From: Erythroxylum novogranatense
Lineage: Eukaryota > Streptophyta > Magnoliopsida > Malpighiales > Erythroxylaceae
Length of the DNA: 64,000 bases
Assembly: GCA_029891385.1 (NCBI GenBank)
Contig: CM057228.1
Coordinates: 20,546,309 to 20,610,308, forward strand
Direction: 5' to 3'
Part shown: positions 22,755-35,322 of the stretch, in pieces
How positions within the stretch are numbered: position 1 is the stretch's first letter
How the letters are laid out: each line of letters begins with the position of its first letter
Made by a program: the position numbers and the translations under genes
The notes under the pieces: model-generated
What the model saw: only the letters and a program-made list of their open reading frames with translations
The model's database searches: none
What the model was told of the DNA's origin: nothing

Positions 22755-24199
22755 TATGTTTACTTTCCTTTAACAAGTGCATGCCTATTTTTCAACAATT
22801 ATTGGCTCTCCAAGCCTAAGATTGTAGGAAATATTTGGTCTCAAATATTAATATTTCTTCGTTCAAAATGTTTTATTTAATTTAACTAATTTTAAATTTT
22901 ATTTTATGATTAAAATTATTCAAAACCAATTTATTATAAATATGAATTTTAAAATTATTCAAATACAAATTATTATGTAATTGATGATTAATAACAAATA
23001 TTATAAAATAATTGTTTTTGAAAGAATTATAAATTATATTTAATTCATCTTAAATATTTTATGAAAAATATTGAAATGAGTAAAATTATTAAAAAGCTTG
23101 ACATCTTGTACCCTTTGAGAAAAAAAGTTTATGGTTAAGCACAGTAAACTTGTAGTTGAGCTGCAAATCACCCATTTTATTTTTGAGATTACTCGAGAAA
23201 TCAAGGTTTCGAAGGGAAATAAAGTTTGGCGTTAAAGGTTTGCATGAGCCTCACATAGACAATAATAATACATAGACACATAAGTTTGGGAAAAAATTCG
23301 AAGGATGTAGTTCTGCAATTTCTAAGTTTTACCCTAGTTACTTTGACTTGATTATTGACATTTGCTTAATCGAAAGCAATTAAGTTAGCAACTGTTAATT
23401 TTTTAGAATTAAGACGCAGGCAAAACAATTAAATGAGCAACAAATAAATTAACAATCGAAATTTGTAACATAATTTGGCATACTCGATTTATATTTGTGA
23501 GGTCCTCATTTAACTTAATCACTTTCACCGAAGTACAATAATTAGTTTACTACTTGTTTTTTACTCTAAAAGAACGATTATACGACTATCCAAAAAATCA
23601 CTTTTATGCATATGGAACACAACAATAAAGATTGCTCAAAATAACTGAAATTGCAGCGCCAAAGATAGCTCAAATTGTAAAAAATACAGTTGTAAAATCA
23701 CCAAAAATTATGTTGCATCATCTTCAATAAAAAATGGTGATCTTATCGCTAATAAATCTTATCTTTTTTAGGATTTTATTTTTCACACTATCTTATTTTC
23801 AAGAATTCCACACAAGAAAATTTTCTTATCATAATGATATATCAAATATATCCAACTACAAATAATGCCTAAAATAATTAATTAGGTGTCTTAACCAATA
23901 TCTTAATAGTTTGGCCAACTCTTTCAAATTTGCCATACTTAGCAATTGTACAACGTCCGATGTCCACCAACATTTATGAAAAAAGCTCCATAATAAGATC
24001 ACGCGCATAAATCATAATTAGATGATATACACTTTTTTAAAACTCGATACTCATGTTTGATACAAAAGCATATTTTCAAATGTACAACAACAATAACAAT
24101 AATCTAATAAAAGTCCTACTAATAAACTGAGTATGAGAAGGTTCAATAGTAAGTAAACTCAAAGGAAAATAATTATAAAATCTATAAAAACGGATATCT
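22755..24199. other. AT-rich intergenic, no gene seen
   Basis: No sustained open frame on either strand. Degenerate CAACAACAATAACAATAA sequence near 24088 could be the 3' flank of an old non-LTR element, but this is weak. Confidence 0.4.
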
Positions 24200-24541
24200 C
24201 TATGTGAGATCCTTTGTTAATTTTCTAGTACGCTAAATTTTTTTGTTGAAACTTATGTCCTTGGTAAGTTTTAGCAGAGTCATATCATTCTTGATTACCT
24301 CAATTTAGTTCTTCTTAAACCTTCTTTTTCTCCTCTTACATTCTTTAAGTATAATCATCTCACATCTTTTTACTAAAGTGTCAGAGTGTTTCTTAAGTTT
24401 TGTCTCTCTTAATTTTTTATTAATATTAGCCACTTTTAATTTATCTATTACTATTGCAATCCTTATCTTATCTTTTCTAGTAAGATTGTACTTCCAACAA
24501 AGCATGATCGTCTTTACCATTATTAACTTATGATTATACAC
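24200..24541 (-). pseudogene. LINE-type reverse transcriptase C-terminal remnant
   Basis: The minus-strand frame reads VKRCEMIILKECKRRKRRFKKN, a stop, then IEVIKNDMTLLKLTKDI and a further stop before RTRKLTKD. This matches the C-terminal signature of a common class of plant LINE-like RT proteins (a basic GRPKK-like motif, then W.EVI..DM..L.LTEDM and a W-R-S-R-I end); tryptophans are replaced by stops. No catalytic RT motifs are present in the fragment. Confidence 0.55.
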
Positions 24542-25139
24542 TTGTTTGATGAATCAATTTTATCTGATAGGAATTCATCATCGTCATCATCAACACTCAG
24601 TTAAAGTCCCACTAAGGCGCAAAATTTAGAGAAAAACGATAATACGCTGCCTTACTCTTACCTAATAAAGAGGTTGTTTATATCCAATTTTAAGTATTAG
24701 TAAAAATATAACTTAATTTAAGTATAAATTGTTTTAAAAATATTCTTGAAAACAAAGTAAAAGATAAAAATGTTTGCCTCCTCTCCAGCGAATTCTCGTG
24801 AGACTAAGTTACAAATTTTTTATCTCTTTAATAAAATAAATCAAAATTTAAAACTTTCAATAATAATTTTTATATATTGGACTTTTCATAACTAAAAGTG
24901 TCTTAAATTTATAACTCTAAAACATTAATTTTGATTGCTAATAATCGGTGGTAAGTTCCAAATATAATTTCAGTGGAATAAGACAATTTAAAATACAATC
25001 TTAGTTATACACATGAAAATATGATTTCGAAGAATCCTACATGGCATTGGCATTTTTTGTTGGAAATCTTTAGGTTTAATATATAGATATAGATAAAAGT
25101 GGCAAGCAGTCCCCTTTAGGGGCATAGAGTAAGATTTTA
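24542..25139. other. AT-rich intergenic, no gene seen
   Basis: Only short accidental frames. A CCCACTAAGGCGC motif near 24607 may belong to the decayed LINE region but is not diagnostic. Confidence 0.4.
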
Positions 25140-26394
25140 AGACATTATTTACAGTACAATCAGTGATACGGATACGGTTAAAATCATCGGGGGAACCTGC
25201 ACCGAACGGCCTTAGAAGTAGGGTGTCGATCGATACGGTTGATGCATTCGATTCGGTCGATGCACCGCCGGTCTGGATATCTAGAAACTTTATGGACCGT
25301 TTCGTAAAAATTAAAATGTCTAGGGACGAAATTGCAAAAAAAAAAAACACGAAAACCTACCCAAGACCCACACCCACCCACCCAACCCGACCTTCTTCTC
25401 TTCTTCTTCGCTCGGTATCACTCTCTCCTCCTCTCGTCACCGTTCGGCGTTGCTCCTCCGTGTCGTCGTTCTTTGCTCCTCCATCGTCGGATCTGGTGTC
25501 GCCATCGTCGGATCTGGTCCTCCACTCCTCCTTCCTCCTCGGATTTGGTCGTCGCTCCTCAGTGCATCTGCTCCTCCTCGTCGCGCCGTCGTCGCGCTCA
25601 TTGCCGCTTGCTCCTCCGCCCTCCTCGTGGTCGCCTTTTGACTGCAGGCGACCACCAAGATTCAAGAAAGACCCACCATCACCTAAGACCCGATTGTTTT
25701 GGGTGTATGTTTTGACTTTGTGTATGATTTTTCGAAATATTGTTGTTGATAGGCTGCTTGTGTGATCCTAGATTCGTAGGTGTTGTTGAGTTTGTGCAAA
25801 TTTGTTGTGGTTGTTGAGTTGTTTCACGAGAATGAGGGAAAAATGGTAGAATTGGGGAAAATCCGAAAATGGTAGAGGTTGTGACTTGTGACTTGTGAGG
25901 TTGATTTGGATGAACATTTGATTGGGAAAAATAAGTTGATTTGAAATCGAGGAAGGTTTGATTGGGAGAATCCGAAAATGTGAAATTGAGTTTGTGAAGG
26001 CTTCAAGGTTGAATTGGATTGATTGTGTTTGTAAAATTGAGCTTGTAAAATTAAGGTTGATAATTGAGTTTGAAATTGTGAAATTGAGTATGTGAATTGA
26101 GTTTCAAATTGAGTTGAATTGAATCCCATTTGGTTGTTTTGATTGAGTTTATGAAATTGAGTTTGAAATTTGAAATTGAGTTTGATAATTAAAATCAAAA
26201 CAACAGTTAAACTAAATTGAACAATTGACAATTAATTGATTAAATGTGAAATTAATAATTAAATGTAAAATTGATAAATTGATAATTAAAATTGATAATT
26301 ATTAATTGACACATTTTTATATTTGTTAATTGGTTATTAATTTTAATATTTGGGTATTGAATTTTGATAAATAATTAGTTAAGTATAAAATTAT
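25140..26394 (+). other. GC-rich, CT-rich leader-like block upstream of hAT remnant
   Basis: From about 25150 to 25690 GC content rises sharply; 25360-25620 is a CT-rich stretch (CTTCTTCTCTTCTTCTTCG, many CTCC/CGTCG). It looks like a 5' UTR or first exon of a plant gene. The frame at 25163-25765 is long but Ser/Pro/Arg-rich in every phase and is not convincing protein. From 25820 the sequence becomes TTGAG/TTGAA-rich and grades into the pentanucleotide array. By position it could be promoter and leader of the hAT transposase gene; this is inference. Confidence 0.35.
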
Positions 26395-28017
26395 AGAATT
26401 AGAGTGGATGGAATTGGAATGAATGGAATTGGAATTGGAATGGAATGAATTGAATTTGGATTGAATTGAATTGGAATTGAATTGAATTAAATGTAATTGA
26501 ATTGAATTGGAATTGAATTGGAATAGAATTGAATTAGAATGGAATTGAATAGAATTGGAATGGAATTGAATTGAAATTGAATGGAATGGAATGAATGGAA
26601 TTGGAATTTGGATTTGGATTTGAATTGGATTGAATTGGATTAGATTGATTGAATGTAAATGGAATTATGAATGTTTTGTAATTGTTAGGATTGGAGTATG
26701 TTTTGAATGGAATTGGAATTGAATTGAATTGAAATTGGAATTGAATTGGAATTGGATTGAGTTGAATTGAATTGAATTGAATTTGAATAGAATTGAATTG
26801 GAATGGAATGGAATTAGAATTGAATTGAATTTGAATGGAATTGAATTGGAATGGAATTTAATTGAAATGGAATTGAATTGGAAATGAATTGGAATTGAAT
26901 TGAATTGGAATTGAATTGAATTGAATTGGATTTGATTGGATTTGATTGGATTGAATTGGATTGGATTGGATTGGATTGGATTGGATTTGATTTGATTGAA
27001 TTGAATTGGATTGGATTGAATTGAATTGAATTAAATTAGATTGGATTGAATCCAATTGGATTGAATCCAATTTGAATTGGATTGAATCCAATTGGATTGA
27101 ATTGGATTAGATTGAATTGGATTAGATTGAATTGAATTGGATTGAATTGAATTGGATTAGATTGAATTGGATTGAATTGATTTTGATTGGATTGAATTGA
27201 ATTTGATTGGATTGGATTTGATTGAATTGAATTGGATTGGATTATATTGAATTGAATTGAATTGAATTGGAATGGAATTGAATTAAATGTAATTGAATTG
27301 AATTGGAATTGAATTGGAATAGAATTGAATTAGAATGGAATTGAATTGGATTAGATTGAATTGGATTGGATTGATTTAGATTGGATTGGATTTGATTGAA
27401 TTGAATTGGATTGGATTGGATTGAATTGAATTAAATTAGATTGGATTGAATCCAATTGGATTGGATTGGATTGGATTATATTGAATTGGATTGAATTGAT
27501 TTGGATTGGATTGGATTGAATTGAATTGAATTTGATTGGATTGGATTGGATTGGATTGGATTGGATTGGATTGAATTGAATTGGATTGAAATTGAATGAA
27601 ATGGAATGGAATTGAATTGGAATTGCATTATAATTGGAATTGGAATTGAATTGAGTTGAATTGAATTGAATTGGATTGGATTTGATTGAATTGAATTGGA
27701 TTAGATTGAATTGAATTTGATTGAATTGAATTGGATTATATTGAATTGAATTTGATTGAATTGAATTGGATTGGATTGGATTGGATTGAATTGAATTGAA
27801 TTGAATTGAGTTGAGTTAAATTGAATTGAATTGAATTGAATTTGATTGGATTGGATTGGAGTGGATTGGATTGAATTGGAATTGAATGGAATGAATGGAA
27901 TTGGAATTGGATTGGATTGAATTGAATTGGATTGAATTGGATTTGATTGGATTGAATTGAATTGAATTGAATTTGATTGAATTGAATTGGATTGGATTGG
28001 ATTGGATTGAATTGAAT
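26395..28017. repeat. degenerate pentanucleotide array (GGATT/GAATT)n, about 1.6 kb
   Basis: Almost continuous TTGGA, TTGAA and GGAAT pentamers, with homogeneous blocks such as (GGATT)n near 27535-27575 and 27770-27790. Longer blocks recur (for example AATGTAATTGAATTGAATTGG at about 26490 and again near 27290), suggesting segmental duplication inside the array. Minus-strand frames rich in Asn, Gln, Ser, Ile and Pro are products of the repeat. Confidence 0.93.
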
Positions 28018-28094
28018 GTTTTGGATTGTTAGCTTTGTGCATATTGTCATTATGTCTTGAAATTATATGTTATTTATTTTGGTGTATGAGATAA

Positions 28095-30500
28095 ATGGAA
28101 GGAAGTTCAAATACTCTGATCAACTTAGTTCAGAAGATACTGATGATCGACTTGGGCTCATGCTAGTGTGGTTCTGGTCAAAAGAATCATACCATTTGCT
28201 TGTTTTGTAACAAGCATTTGAAAAGTGGAGGAATCACTCGATTGAAGAGGCATTTAATTGGAGTTAAAGGAGATGTGGAACCATGTAAAAAGTAAGTCAT
28301 GATGTGAAGTGGCAAATGAAAACATTCTTGAGGAACATCAATTTGAGAAAGATAGAAGGGAAGATTGAATCTTGAAATTGGTAGTGGAAGTTCATTTCCG
28401 GTTTTGTGGTGATTATGGAGATTTTGAAGGTGGTAGTGGTAGTGGTAGTGGTAGTGGTATCGCTAGTGTTCCATCTCACCTCGGGATCCCGCAGAATCTG
28501 AAATGAGGAAGAGAAGAAGGCGACCATCTGGTTTCTTTGCACCACGAACAACTCTGCGAGCCCAACCTTCAATTCAGTAGTGCAATGCGCATAAGAGATG
28601 CGGCTCACAATGTGGATATGGCGATAGAGGATGGTGGTATGATACAAGTTTGTCATTTAATGCTTCTCAATCATATTATTATCAACCTATGATAGATGCC
28701 ATAGCCTCTTATGGTCCAGGATACAAAGGGCCATCAGTTGATGACTTAAGAGGTAAACTTTTGAGTTGTCTTTGTATGCGAAATGAGAGCTTATTTGGTG
28801 AAAGAAGAGCGAATTGGGGTATTAATGGATGCTCGATTATGTGTGATGGTTGGACGAATAGGAGACAAGAGCCTATCATAAATTTTTGGTTTATTGTTTT
28901 AATGGCTCTATGTTTTAAAATCGATTGATGTATCGGCCTTATTAGAAATCTTGATAATTTGTTTGGGATATTTGATCAAGTTGTGAATGAAGTAGGGTGG
29001 AAAACATAGTTCGGTTTATTATCGACAATGATTCCGCTTATAAAGCGACGAGGATGAGGTTGCGAGAATACCTATAAGTCATTTTTGGACTCCTTGTGTT
29101 GCACATTGCATTGACTTAATCTTTGGAGGATATATGAAATCCTAGGTATTTTCTGTTTTTGATGAGACCATGCGAAGGCAAAAAGGTGACAAAATTTATT
29201 TATAATCGTGCATGGGTTTTAAATTTGATGAGAAGGATTTTACCAATGGTAGGAATTTGTGTCGTCTCTTTGTGACAAGATTTGCAACAAATTTCTTATC
29301 ACTTGATCTTTTTTTTGTTGAGGAAGGAGTTAAGGCAAATGTTTACAAGTGATAAGTGGGTAACCTCTCAAAGATGCTAGGTCTAATCTTTGGAATGGAG
29401 GTTTGTAGTATCATCTTGGAAGATAGGGAATTTTGGTGGCATCTCAATTCGTTATCCGGGTTTGTGAGCCTTTGGTGAGGTGCTTGGTTGGTGATAGTGA
29501 AGAAAAGCCAACAATGGGTTATATTTTGATCTTTATGGAGAGAGCAACAAGCAATCAAGGCCAATCAAACATAAGCCTTCTTTATACGAGCCATATATCT
29601 CAATCATTAATGAGAGAAGGAGAAGACAACTTTCTTCTCCATTGTTTGTAGTCAGGGCATTTTGAATCCCAGTGTGTATTTTAGATTGGATGTTGAAAAA
29701 AGTGAAGTTAGTAGAGGAATGCTTTTAACAATTACAACAATTGTTCCTCATGACTCAATGCAAATTGCTTTAACCACACAAATGGAGGCTTATAAGTACT
29801 CTTATGAAGATTTTGGAATGTCGGTCGCTATTCAACAAAGAGGACTTCTTTCTCCAGGTATTACTTATTTCCTATTTCTTATTTGTTGAAATTTATTTAT
29901 CACTTTATTTTGTTTATAACACTACTTTTGTTTTCTTATAACTTGCAGTTGCTTGGTGGGATCTTTTTGGATGTGGTGTTCCAGATTTGAGAAAGTTTGC
30001 GATTCAATTTTAAGTCAATGTGTGAGTGCAATCTGGGTGTGAACTAAGCTGGAGCACATTTGAATTTATCCATTCCAAGAAAAGGAATAGATTGGAGCAT
30101 AAGAGGTTGAATGATTTGGTTTTGTTCGTTACAATTTAAAGTTTGGAAAGGTATGTTATTTTCATTATTTTCATTATTAATTTTATATAATTTCTTATAT
30201 TTTTAATAATTAAATGTAATTATTTACTAGGACTCTTAGTAGCACAAGTTCTTCAAATGATCCAATTCACGATTGATAATATGGATATTTTGGCGGATTG
30301 GGTTTCAAGAACCCAATTTGGTTGATGTGAGTGATTTGAATGTGAAAGATGATCTTGGATGGGAAAGCATTGACATGTCATTTGGTGCATTAAATTTGAA
30401 TGATGATGATGATGAAGCTCCTCTCAATGATGAGGATTTTGTACCAAATGATCGATTGGGATCGATCTTGATTCAATGGTATCCGCCATTTGACGATTGA
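28095..30500 (+). pseudogene. hAT-family transposase, disrupted (BED finger, DUF659, hAT dimerisation)
   Basis: A BED-type zinc finger lies at about 28170-28295 (TICLFCNKHLKSGGITRLKR, then H and C ligands) with a TAG at 28164. FFAPRTTLRAQPSIQ and the DUF659-like core (VDAIASYGPGYKGPS-type; GCSIMCDGWTNRR at about 28830) follow. Further on are HCIDL and TNFLSLDSL-type traces in shifted frames, then 29662-29857 (FRLDVEKSE; EDFGMSVAIQQR). An apparent intron (29858-29948, GT...CAG) leads to the C-terminal dimerisation motif (AWWDLFGCGVPDLRKFA; HSKKRNRLEHKRLNDL). The acidic tail ends at 30500. Multiple stops and shifts show it is dead. No terminal inverted repeats or 8-bp target duplication could be assigned. 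Confidence 0.85.
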
Positions 30501-31660
30501 ACTTGTGTTTTATTTTCCTCTTCTTTAATTTTACTTGTATTTGATCATTGATGTTTATGTTAAATTATATGTATGTAATGTAAATGTAATATTTTTTTCG
30601 AGTTCAACTTGTACTTGATTGCTTATTCGTCATCAACCTTTTGTAATGAGTTATTGTTCTTTTTATCGGATGTTTTGAATCTTTTGATGTAAATATGTAA
30701 TATTATTTATTATAATGATGAAATTGTATGATTGTAATATTTTAAATGCTTTGTATTATTCTTAGTTTTATAATTGTATGATGATGATTGTCTTTATTTA
30801 TATTAATTGTGGTTATTATTTATATGTAAAATATTTAAAATTATTGTTATTTCAAATTAATTGTCATTATTATTTATTATTAAGATTTTTAAAGTATGGT
30901 TGATGTAAGCGATGCCAGTAAAGATACAAGATGCAGTTGTATAATATATCAATATGGACTATTTTGCAATTTTTAAAAGTTTAGGACTATTTTATAAATT
31001 TAAAATATCCCAAAGCAGATCTAGATCTAATTTGCCCGACTGCTCCATTTTAAATTTCAATCGTCCGATCATCAAAGTCCAGACGATAATCATAACATTG
31101 AGTACAATACGAAGAATACAAAGCTTTAAGATGTTGACTTGGAATCACTAGCCCGAGTCACATCACTCAGTGCTTAACCTGACACATTGTCCAATGCTGA
31201 GCATGAATGGATCAGTCTCTAAATCGCTTTAGCAGACAAGCAGATGCAGTATTATCCAAGAGTTTTGACTTGTCTTTCCATATCATTCTTATTCTAGGCC
31301 TAACTTTAAGACAAGTGTAATCCAGGCTTTCAGCCCGTTTGAAGCCTCACAATTTGTATTTAACCATATCTGAACTTTTAAATTAATTCAAAATTGAGTT
31401 ATAAAACTTTCACTTGTATTCTATACAAAGGAGAATTTGATATAATATCTAATTGCTTTATTCAAAGAATTATAATATAATAAAATTATATAACAAAATT
31501 GTAAATTTTAATAAACATTTGAGATATTCGAGATATAAATCATTTTGATTATGCATTGATAATGGGAAATCATGTCATTGAATATAAGATGACAATGTCC
31601 AGCTTATTCATCACAATAAACAAACTAGCAACAGCGATCACACATTTTCCTACATAATAT
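30501..31660. other. AT-rich intergenic, no gene seen
   Basis: Downstream of the hAT remnant. A block at about 30955-31010 (ATGGACTATTTTGCA ... TTTAGGACTATTTT) loosely resembles 25291-25335 in the same orientation. No open frame of note; the 3' flank of the methyltransferase gene begins near 31650. Confidence 0.4.
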
Positions 31661-33945
31661 TCAATCCAAATCAACTGCAGTTCTCCCCTTAGTCAGCGAC
31701 ACAATAACATTAACAAATTGAGTCCTCTCTTTCTCCATATGATCTGTGACGATGATCTTGTACCTACTGAAAACTTCGTCAATAATTGCCTCACCAAAAT
31801 GGTTCACAAGCAATGGCTCAGCCACAGCTCTCATACATTTTGCTACGTTGTATCCACCGTCTTTAAATGCATCTTTTAGGTTTAGCTCATCTGCATAAGC
31901 GTCCCAGTTCACTTCAGAGACCTCCAAGTGATCTATATCGAAAGACCCTTCTTTTTCAACTTGGGTTTTCACTTCCATTGGGGATGGTGTGTACTGGGGA
32001 ATGTTGAAGGAGTCAAGTTTCTCTTCGTCTATCAGTCCCTATATAAAGCATGAACAGACTCATCACTTGCAATTCCACCCTCAAAAAGTTTGAATCATTA
32101 GTACTGCTTTCCAAGATCACGTCCACAAGACTTATAGTACTGATTACATTAAAGACTGGTTCAATTGGTCTTGCTTATGTTATTGAAAATTAGTGGTTGA
32201 ATGAAGGGCTTCCTTATCATCTAAGTAGAAAGTAATAATTAAACATAAAGGATGGGTGTTGATAGATACCTTAAGACTTAGTCCCTTCCCTGTAATTAGT
32301 TTATAATTAACTAAAGTACGGTTGGTGTGGTACTGGACTGGTCAACCTTGAAGGTAATGAAAGGGCAACTAAGAGTGTCCAACATCAACGTGTTGAAATA
32401 CGAAACCAAGTCACCTAATGGTTAGCAATAACAACAAATTCTCCGTACTCTCTAAATTTGTCAAAAGCTAGTAACAATGATGTAAATAAAATTAGTGTGA
32501 ACTGATAACTAGAATTTCTTTAAACTCTACTCATATTTCTATGATTAATTAACTTTACACCATAACGATTTTAATTATTTCATTTATCACTGGAAAGTAT
32601 ACATTAAAGATATGAAAGATTACATTATCACGTACGTGTTAGAGTTAAAATTATTTTCTAAATGATCGATTGCGTAGTTACAAGTTACAACATGTGTTGC
32701 TATCCGAGTAAGTATACGAAACATGAAAAGTTACTAGCAAGTGTAAGTACCTCTAGGACCATTTCTTTGAGAGCCATCGCCAAAAGCTCCCATATGTAGC
32801 AGCATTCTTTGCTACATGGATCTTCACTCTTTCTCCCCAGAATTGTCAACACCATGCGACCTCCTGCTCTCACTTCCTCTGAACGACACTTCAAAAACAA
32901 CGAAAAGTCTTTTTGAAATTGATCGTGGTAGGCCTTAATCACACTTGGCGGGCTAGCGCTAGCCATATAAATGTTCCATTTGTTTTCCTCCAGGCCTTCA
33001 GGAACCTGATGATGTACGAGATGAAAACTTTAATTTCAGACCAAATTACAAGAAAACCGAACAGGAAGCAGAGTTCAGTGCTACCTGGGACAGCCACATG
33101 AGACTGTACGAGGAGTGGACAAAATGCAGACTGTTGCTGGGGAAAAGCCTGCCGTAGAAAGAGCCAGGAACTCCAGTGAAGAAACACGGACCAATTCTTG
33201 GTCCTACTTGTTTATTCAGTTCTTCTTGGAAGCCTGACAAGGACTTGAAAATACTGTTGAAGTCATTTCCTGGAAGGTCATTCAAGAACACCTGATACTC
33301 TGGTCCTTGGTGGCCTAATCTCTGGCAGAGAGTTTGAACAACTTTGATAAGTTCGGATACAGCAAATAGAGTGTTTGGTCCTGAAGAACATCCTAAGTCT
33401 GCAATGGCTAGACTCGTAGGGAGGGTGTTACAGTACAGATTGGTAATGGCCTCCTCATAAATTGGCTTTGTCATGGATATCACCTTTCTCTGTATGTTGG
33501 AAAAGGAGCAAAACCCATCAGTTGCTTCTTATCTAAACAGTTGTTGACAGATTTGAACGACAAGATTTTGCTCTTGTTATAACGAACGAACTACGATGAG
33601 AGACAACGTAAAGAAAATTGCGTTCAACTATTGGTCACGCATGACAAATAAGTTTGTAGGTTTTGGCTTTCTAGATAAGCTGAGTTCTTAGATTGAAGTA
33701 GTATTCTTATATCCTAAGTAAACCAAAATTTATTAACTGTATTTTCATCAGAAAACTTAATCAGTTTCACGAAAAAACATAGTTCATAGGCATCTAGAGC
33801 TGTTTCTTAATATTGGTGAAAAAGAAATGAGAGTTGATTTCAAGCACAGCTGTCACATGAAATGCCTGACCTGTAATAGTGAGTTTCTGGCATAACTTGT
33901 GTCTCCCATTCCGCCATTCATGTGAAGTACTTGATCAACTTCCAT
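31661..33945 (-). CDS. SAMT: salicylate/benzoate carboxyl methyltransferase (SABATH family), complete
   Basis: Four exons on the minus strand: 33945-33871, 33489-33085, 33005-32751 and 32038-31661, all in phase 0 with GT donors and AG acceptors. They give 370 codons, the usual SABATH length. The family transfers a methyl group from S-adenosylmethionine to a carboxyl group, here most likely salicylate or benzoate, in the cytosol. Seen: start MEVDQVLHMNGGMGDTSYA, SAM site DLGCSSGPNT (residues 56-65), LNDLPGNDFN, SLMWLSQ with Met156-Trp157, and YNVAKCMRAVAEP with Met314. Met-Trp and the second Met match the salicylate pocket known from Clarkia SAMT, whereas jasmonate enzymes have His before Trp. 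Intron 2 is only 79 bp. No stop or shift is seen. A TATA box lies upstream. Substrate is inferred, not proven. Confidence 0.93.
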
Positions 33946-34031
33946 AATGTCTCTTTGTAGCTATCTCTGTGTTTCTCTCTCACTCTTCCTCTCTCTTTTG
34001 TGCTTGTGATGTGGTCAGGGAAATGCTCCTC

Positions 34032-34039
34032 TATATATA
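34032..34039 (-). promoter_or_regulatory. TATA box of the methyltransferase gene
   Basis: The minus strand has TATATATA inside GGTCTATATATAGAGG, 87-94 bp upstream of the ATG at 33945, leaving room for a leader of about 55-60 bases. It lies just upstream of a CT/AG-rich leader (GAGAGAGGAAGAGTG). Confidence 0.7.
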
Positions 34040-34429
34040 GACCAAGCCAGCTAGTTGCACTAATTAAGATGAAAGCTTAATCATGTTCAGAAATTGCACA
34101 ACAAGGGTGTGGGGTTTGATAACTTTGTCTACGTAATCATACAACGTAGTAATCTTACAGGCAGTAGACGATAATCTTGGGGTTGTTGGATTAAGGTTGT
34201 TGTGTACCATAATTAACTGTTCTTTTCTAATCAACTTATAATCAGTTATGCTGAACTGAAGAATACGACTATAAAGGGATTCGTGAGGTTCCACATGTGG
34301 CTTTTTATTAAATTAAACCACAGACTCTTTGTGGAAGTCAATTAAAACACGTATTTTATGCATGGGTTTGGTGCGATAGAAAGTCCTGAATTTGCATTGA
34401 ATTAAACCACATATATTTTAGATGAACCA

Positions 34430-34824
34430 ATAAATTTTAATTTTAGTGAAAGAAAAGTATTAATATTAGTTACTATTATTAATAGTATCTAATTTTAAAA
34501 TTGTTACTTCTGGTCACAAATACATCTGTCATTAATAAATTAGTAACTAATTTAAAACATGTCACAATTATGCAATATTTTGTGACAAAAGTATTGATAT
34601 TAAAATCTATAGAACGTATTATAAAATTATATAATAATAGTAACTTTACATATTTAGGATAAGTTTATCGACATAAATAATATAAATTAGTGACGTAAAA
34701 TTAACTATCAGAATTAATCCAAGCAATAATTGCAATTAATTATGTTTTGTCACAAAAAATTTTGTATTTAGACGAAATGATATTTACAAAAAAGTTGTCC
34801 ATAAATATCTTAACTTTTGTAGTG
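34430..34824. mobile_element. CACTA-like terminus or derived small element
   Basis: The right end reads AACTTTTGTAGTG, the reverse complement of CACTACAAAAGTT. Inward are repeated TTAGTAAC, GTGACAAAA and TTTTGTCAC motifs in both orientations. The arrangement mimics the CACTA fragment at 21960-22754, with a different family sequence. The left boundary is approximate. It lies about 400 bp upstream of the methyltransferase TATA box. Confidence 0.35.
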
Positions 34825-35322
34825 TGATTCCTTTAATATTGATAACAAAATTACACCGTATCTTTGGTTCTTTGTAAATGGAAATGCAACTTTTAACCAC
34901 TTATTTCTCGCATTCGTTGCAAGAATACTATGGCTCATCTTTAATAATCACGGCTAGCTTTGTTAAGTAAACCTTAAAAGATCATTGATATGCTCTCGTG
35001 TTTCACATGCAGGGCCTACCCAAGTCATTTGTTTTCCTCTTAATCTTTTTCCTCCAAATCAACTTGTAGACAATGGCAAAATCAGATTACTCAACTATCT
35101 TATTCAAATAGTTATTATGTTATATGTTGTTAGTATTACTTAATAATTTGTTCTTTCAAGTAATCTGACTATGTTAATTTAATTAAAATATGGTCTAAAT
35201 TAATTGTAAATTTTTATTTTATCTTTATATTTGGAAAGGAATTCTTCCTACTTTAGTTGACAATATTATGTTTGCTTCTTAATTAAATAATTTTGGTTAA
35301 TTTGATGATAATATCAGTTGAT
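34825..35322. other. AT-rich intergenic, no gene seen
   Basis: No open frame or repeat structure beyond AT richness. Confidence 0.4.

Noticed and set aside
25163..25765. 200-codon plus-strand frame and overlapping minus-strand frames
   Set aside because: Ser/Pro/Arg bias in all phases from CT/CG-rich DNA; no family recognised; more likely a leader region.
26858..28050. Long minus-strand frames rich in Asn, Gln, Ser, Ile and Pro
   Set aside because: Produced by the pentanucleotide repeat; several phases are open at once and no domain is present.
25290..31010. Loose same-orientation similarity between about 25291-25335 and 30955-31005 as ends of the hAT element
   Set aside because: hAT ends should be inverted with 8-bp duplications; the similarity is weak and direct.
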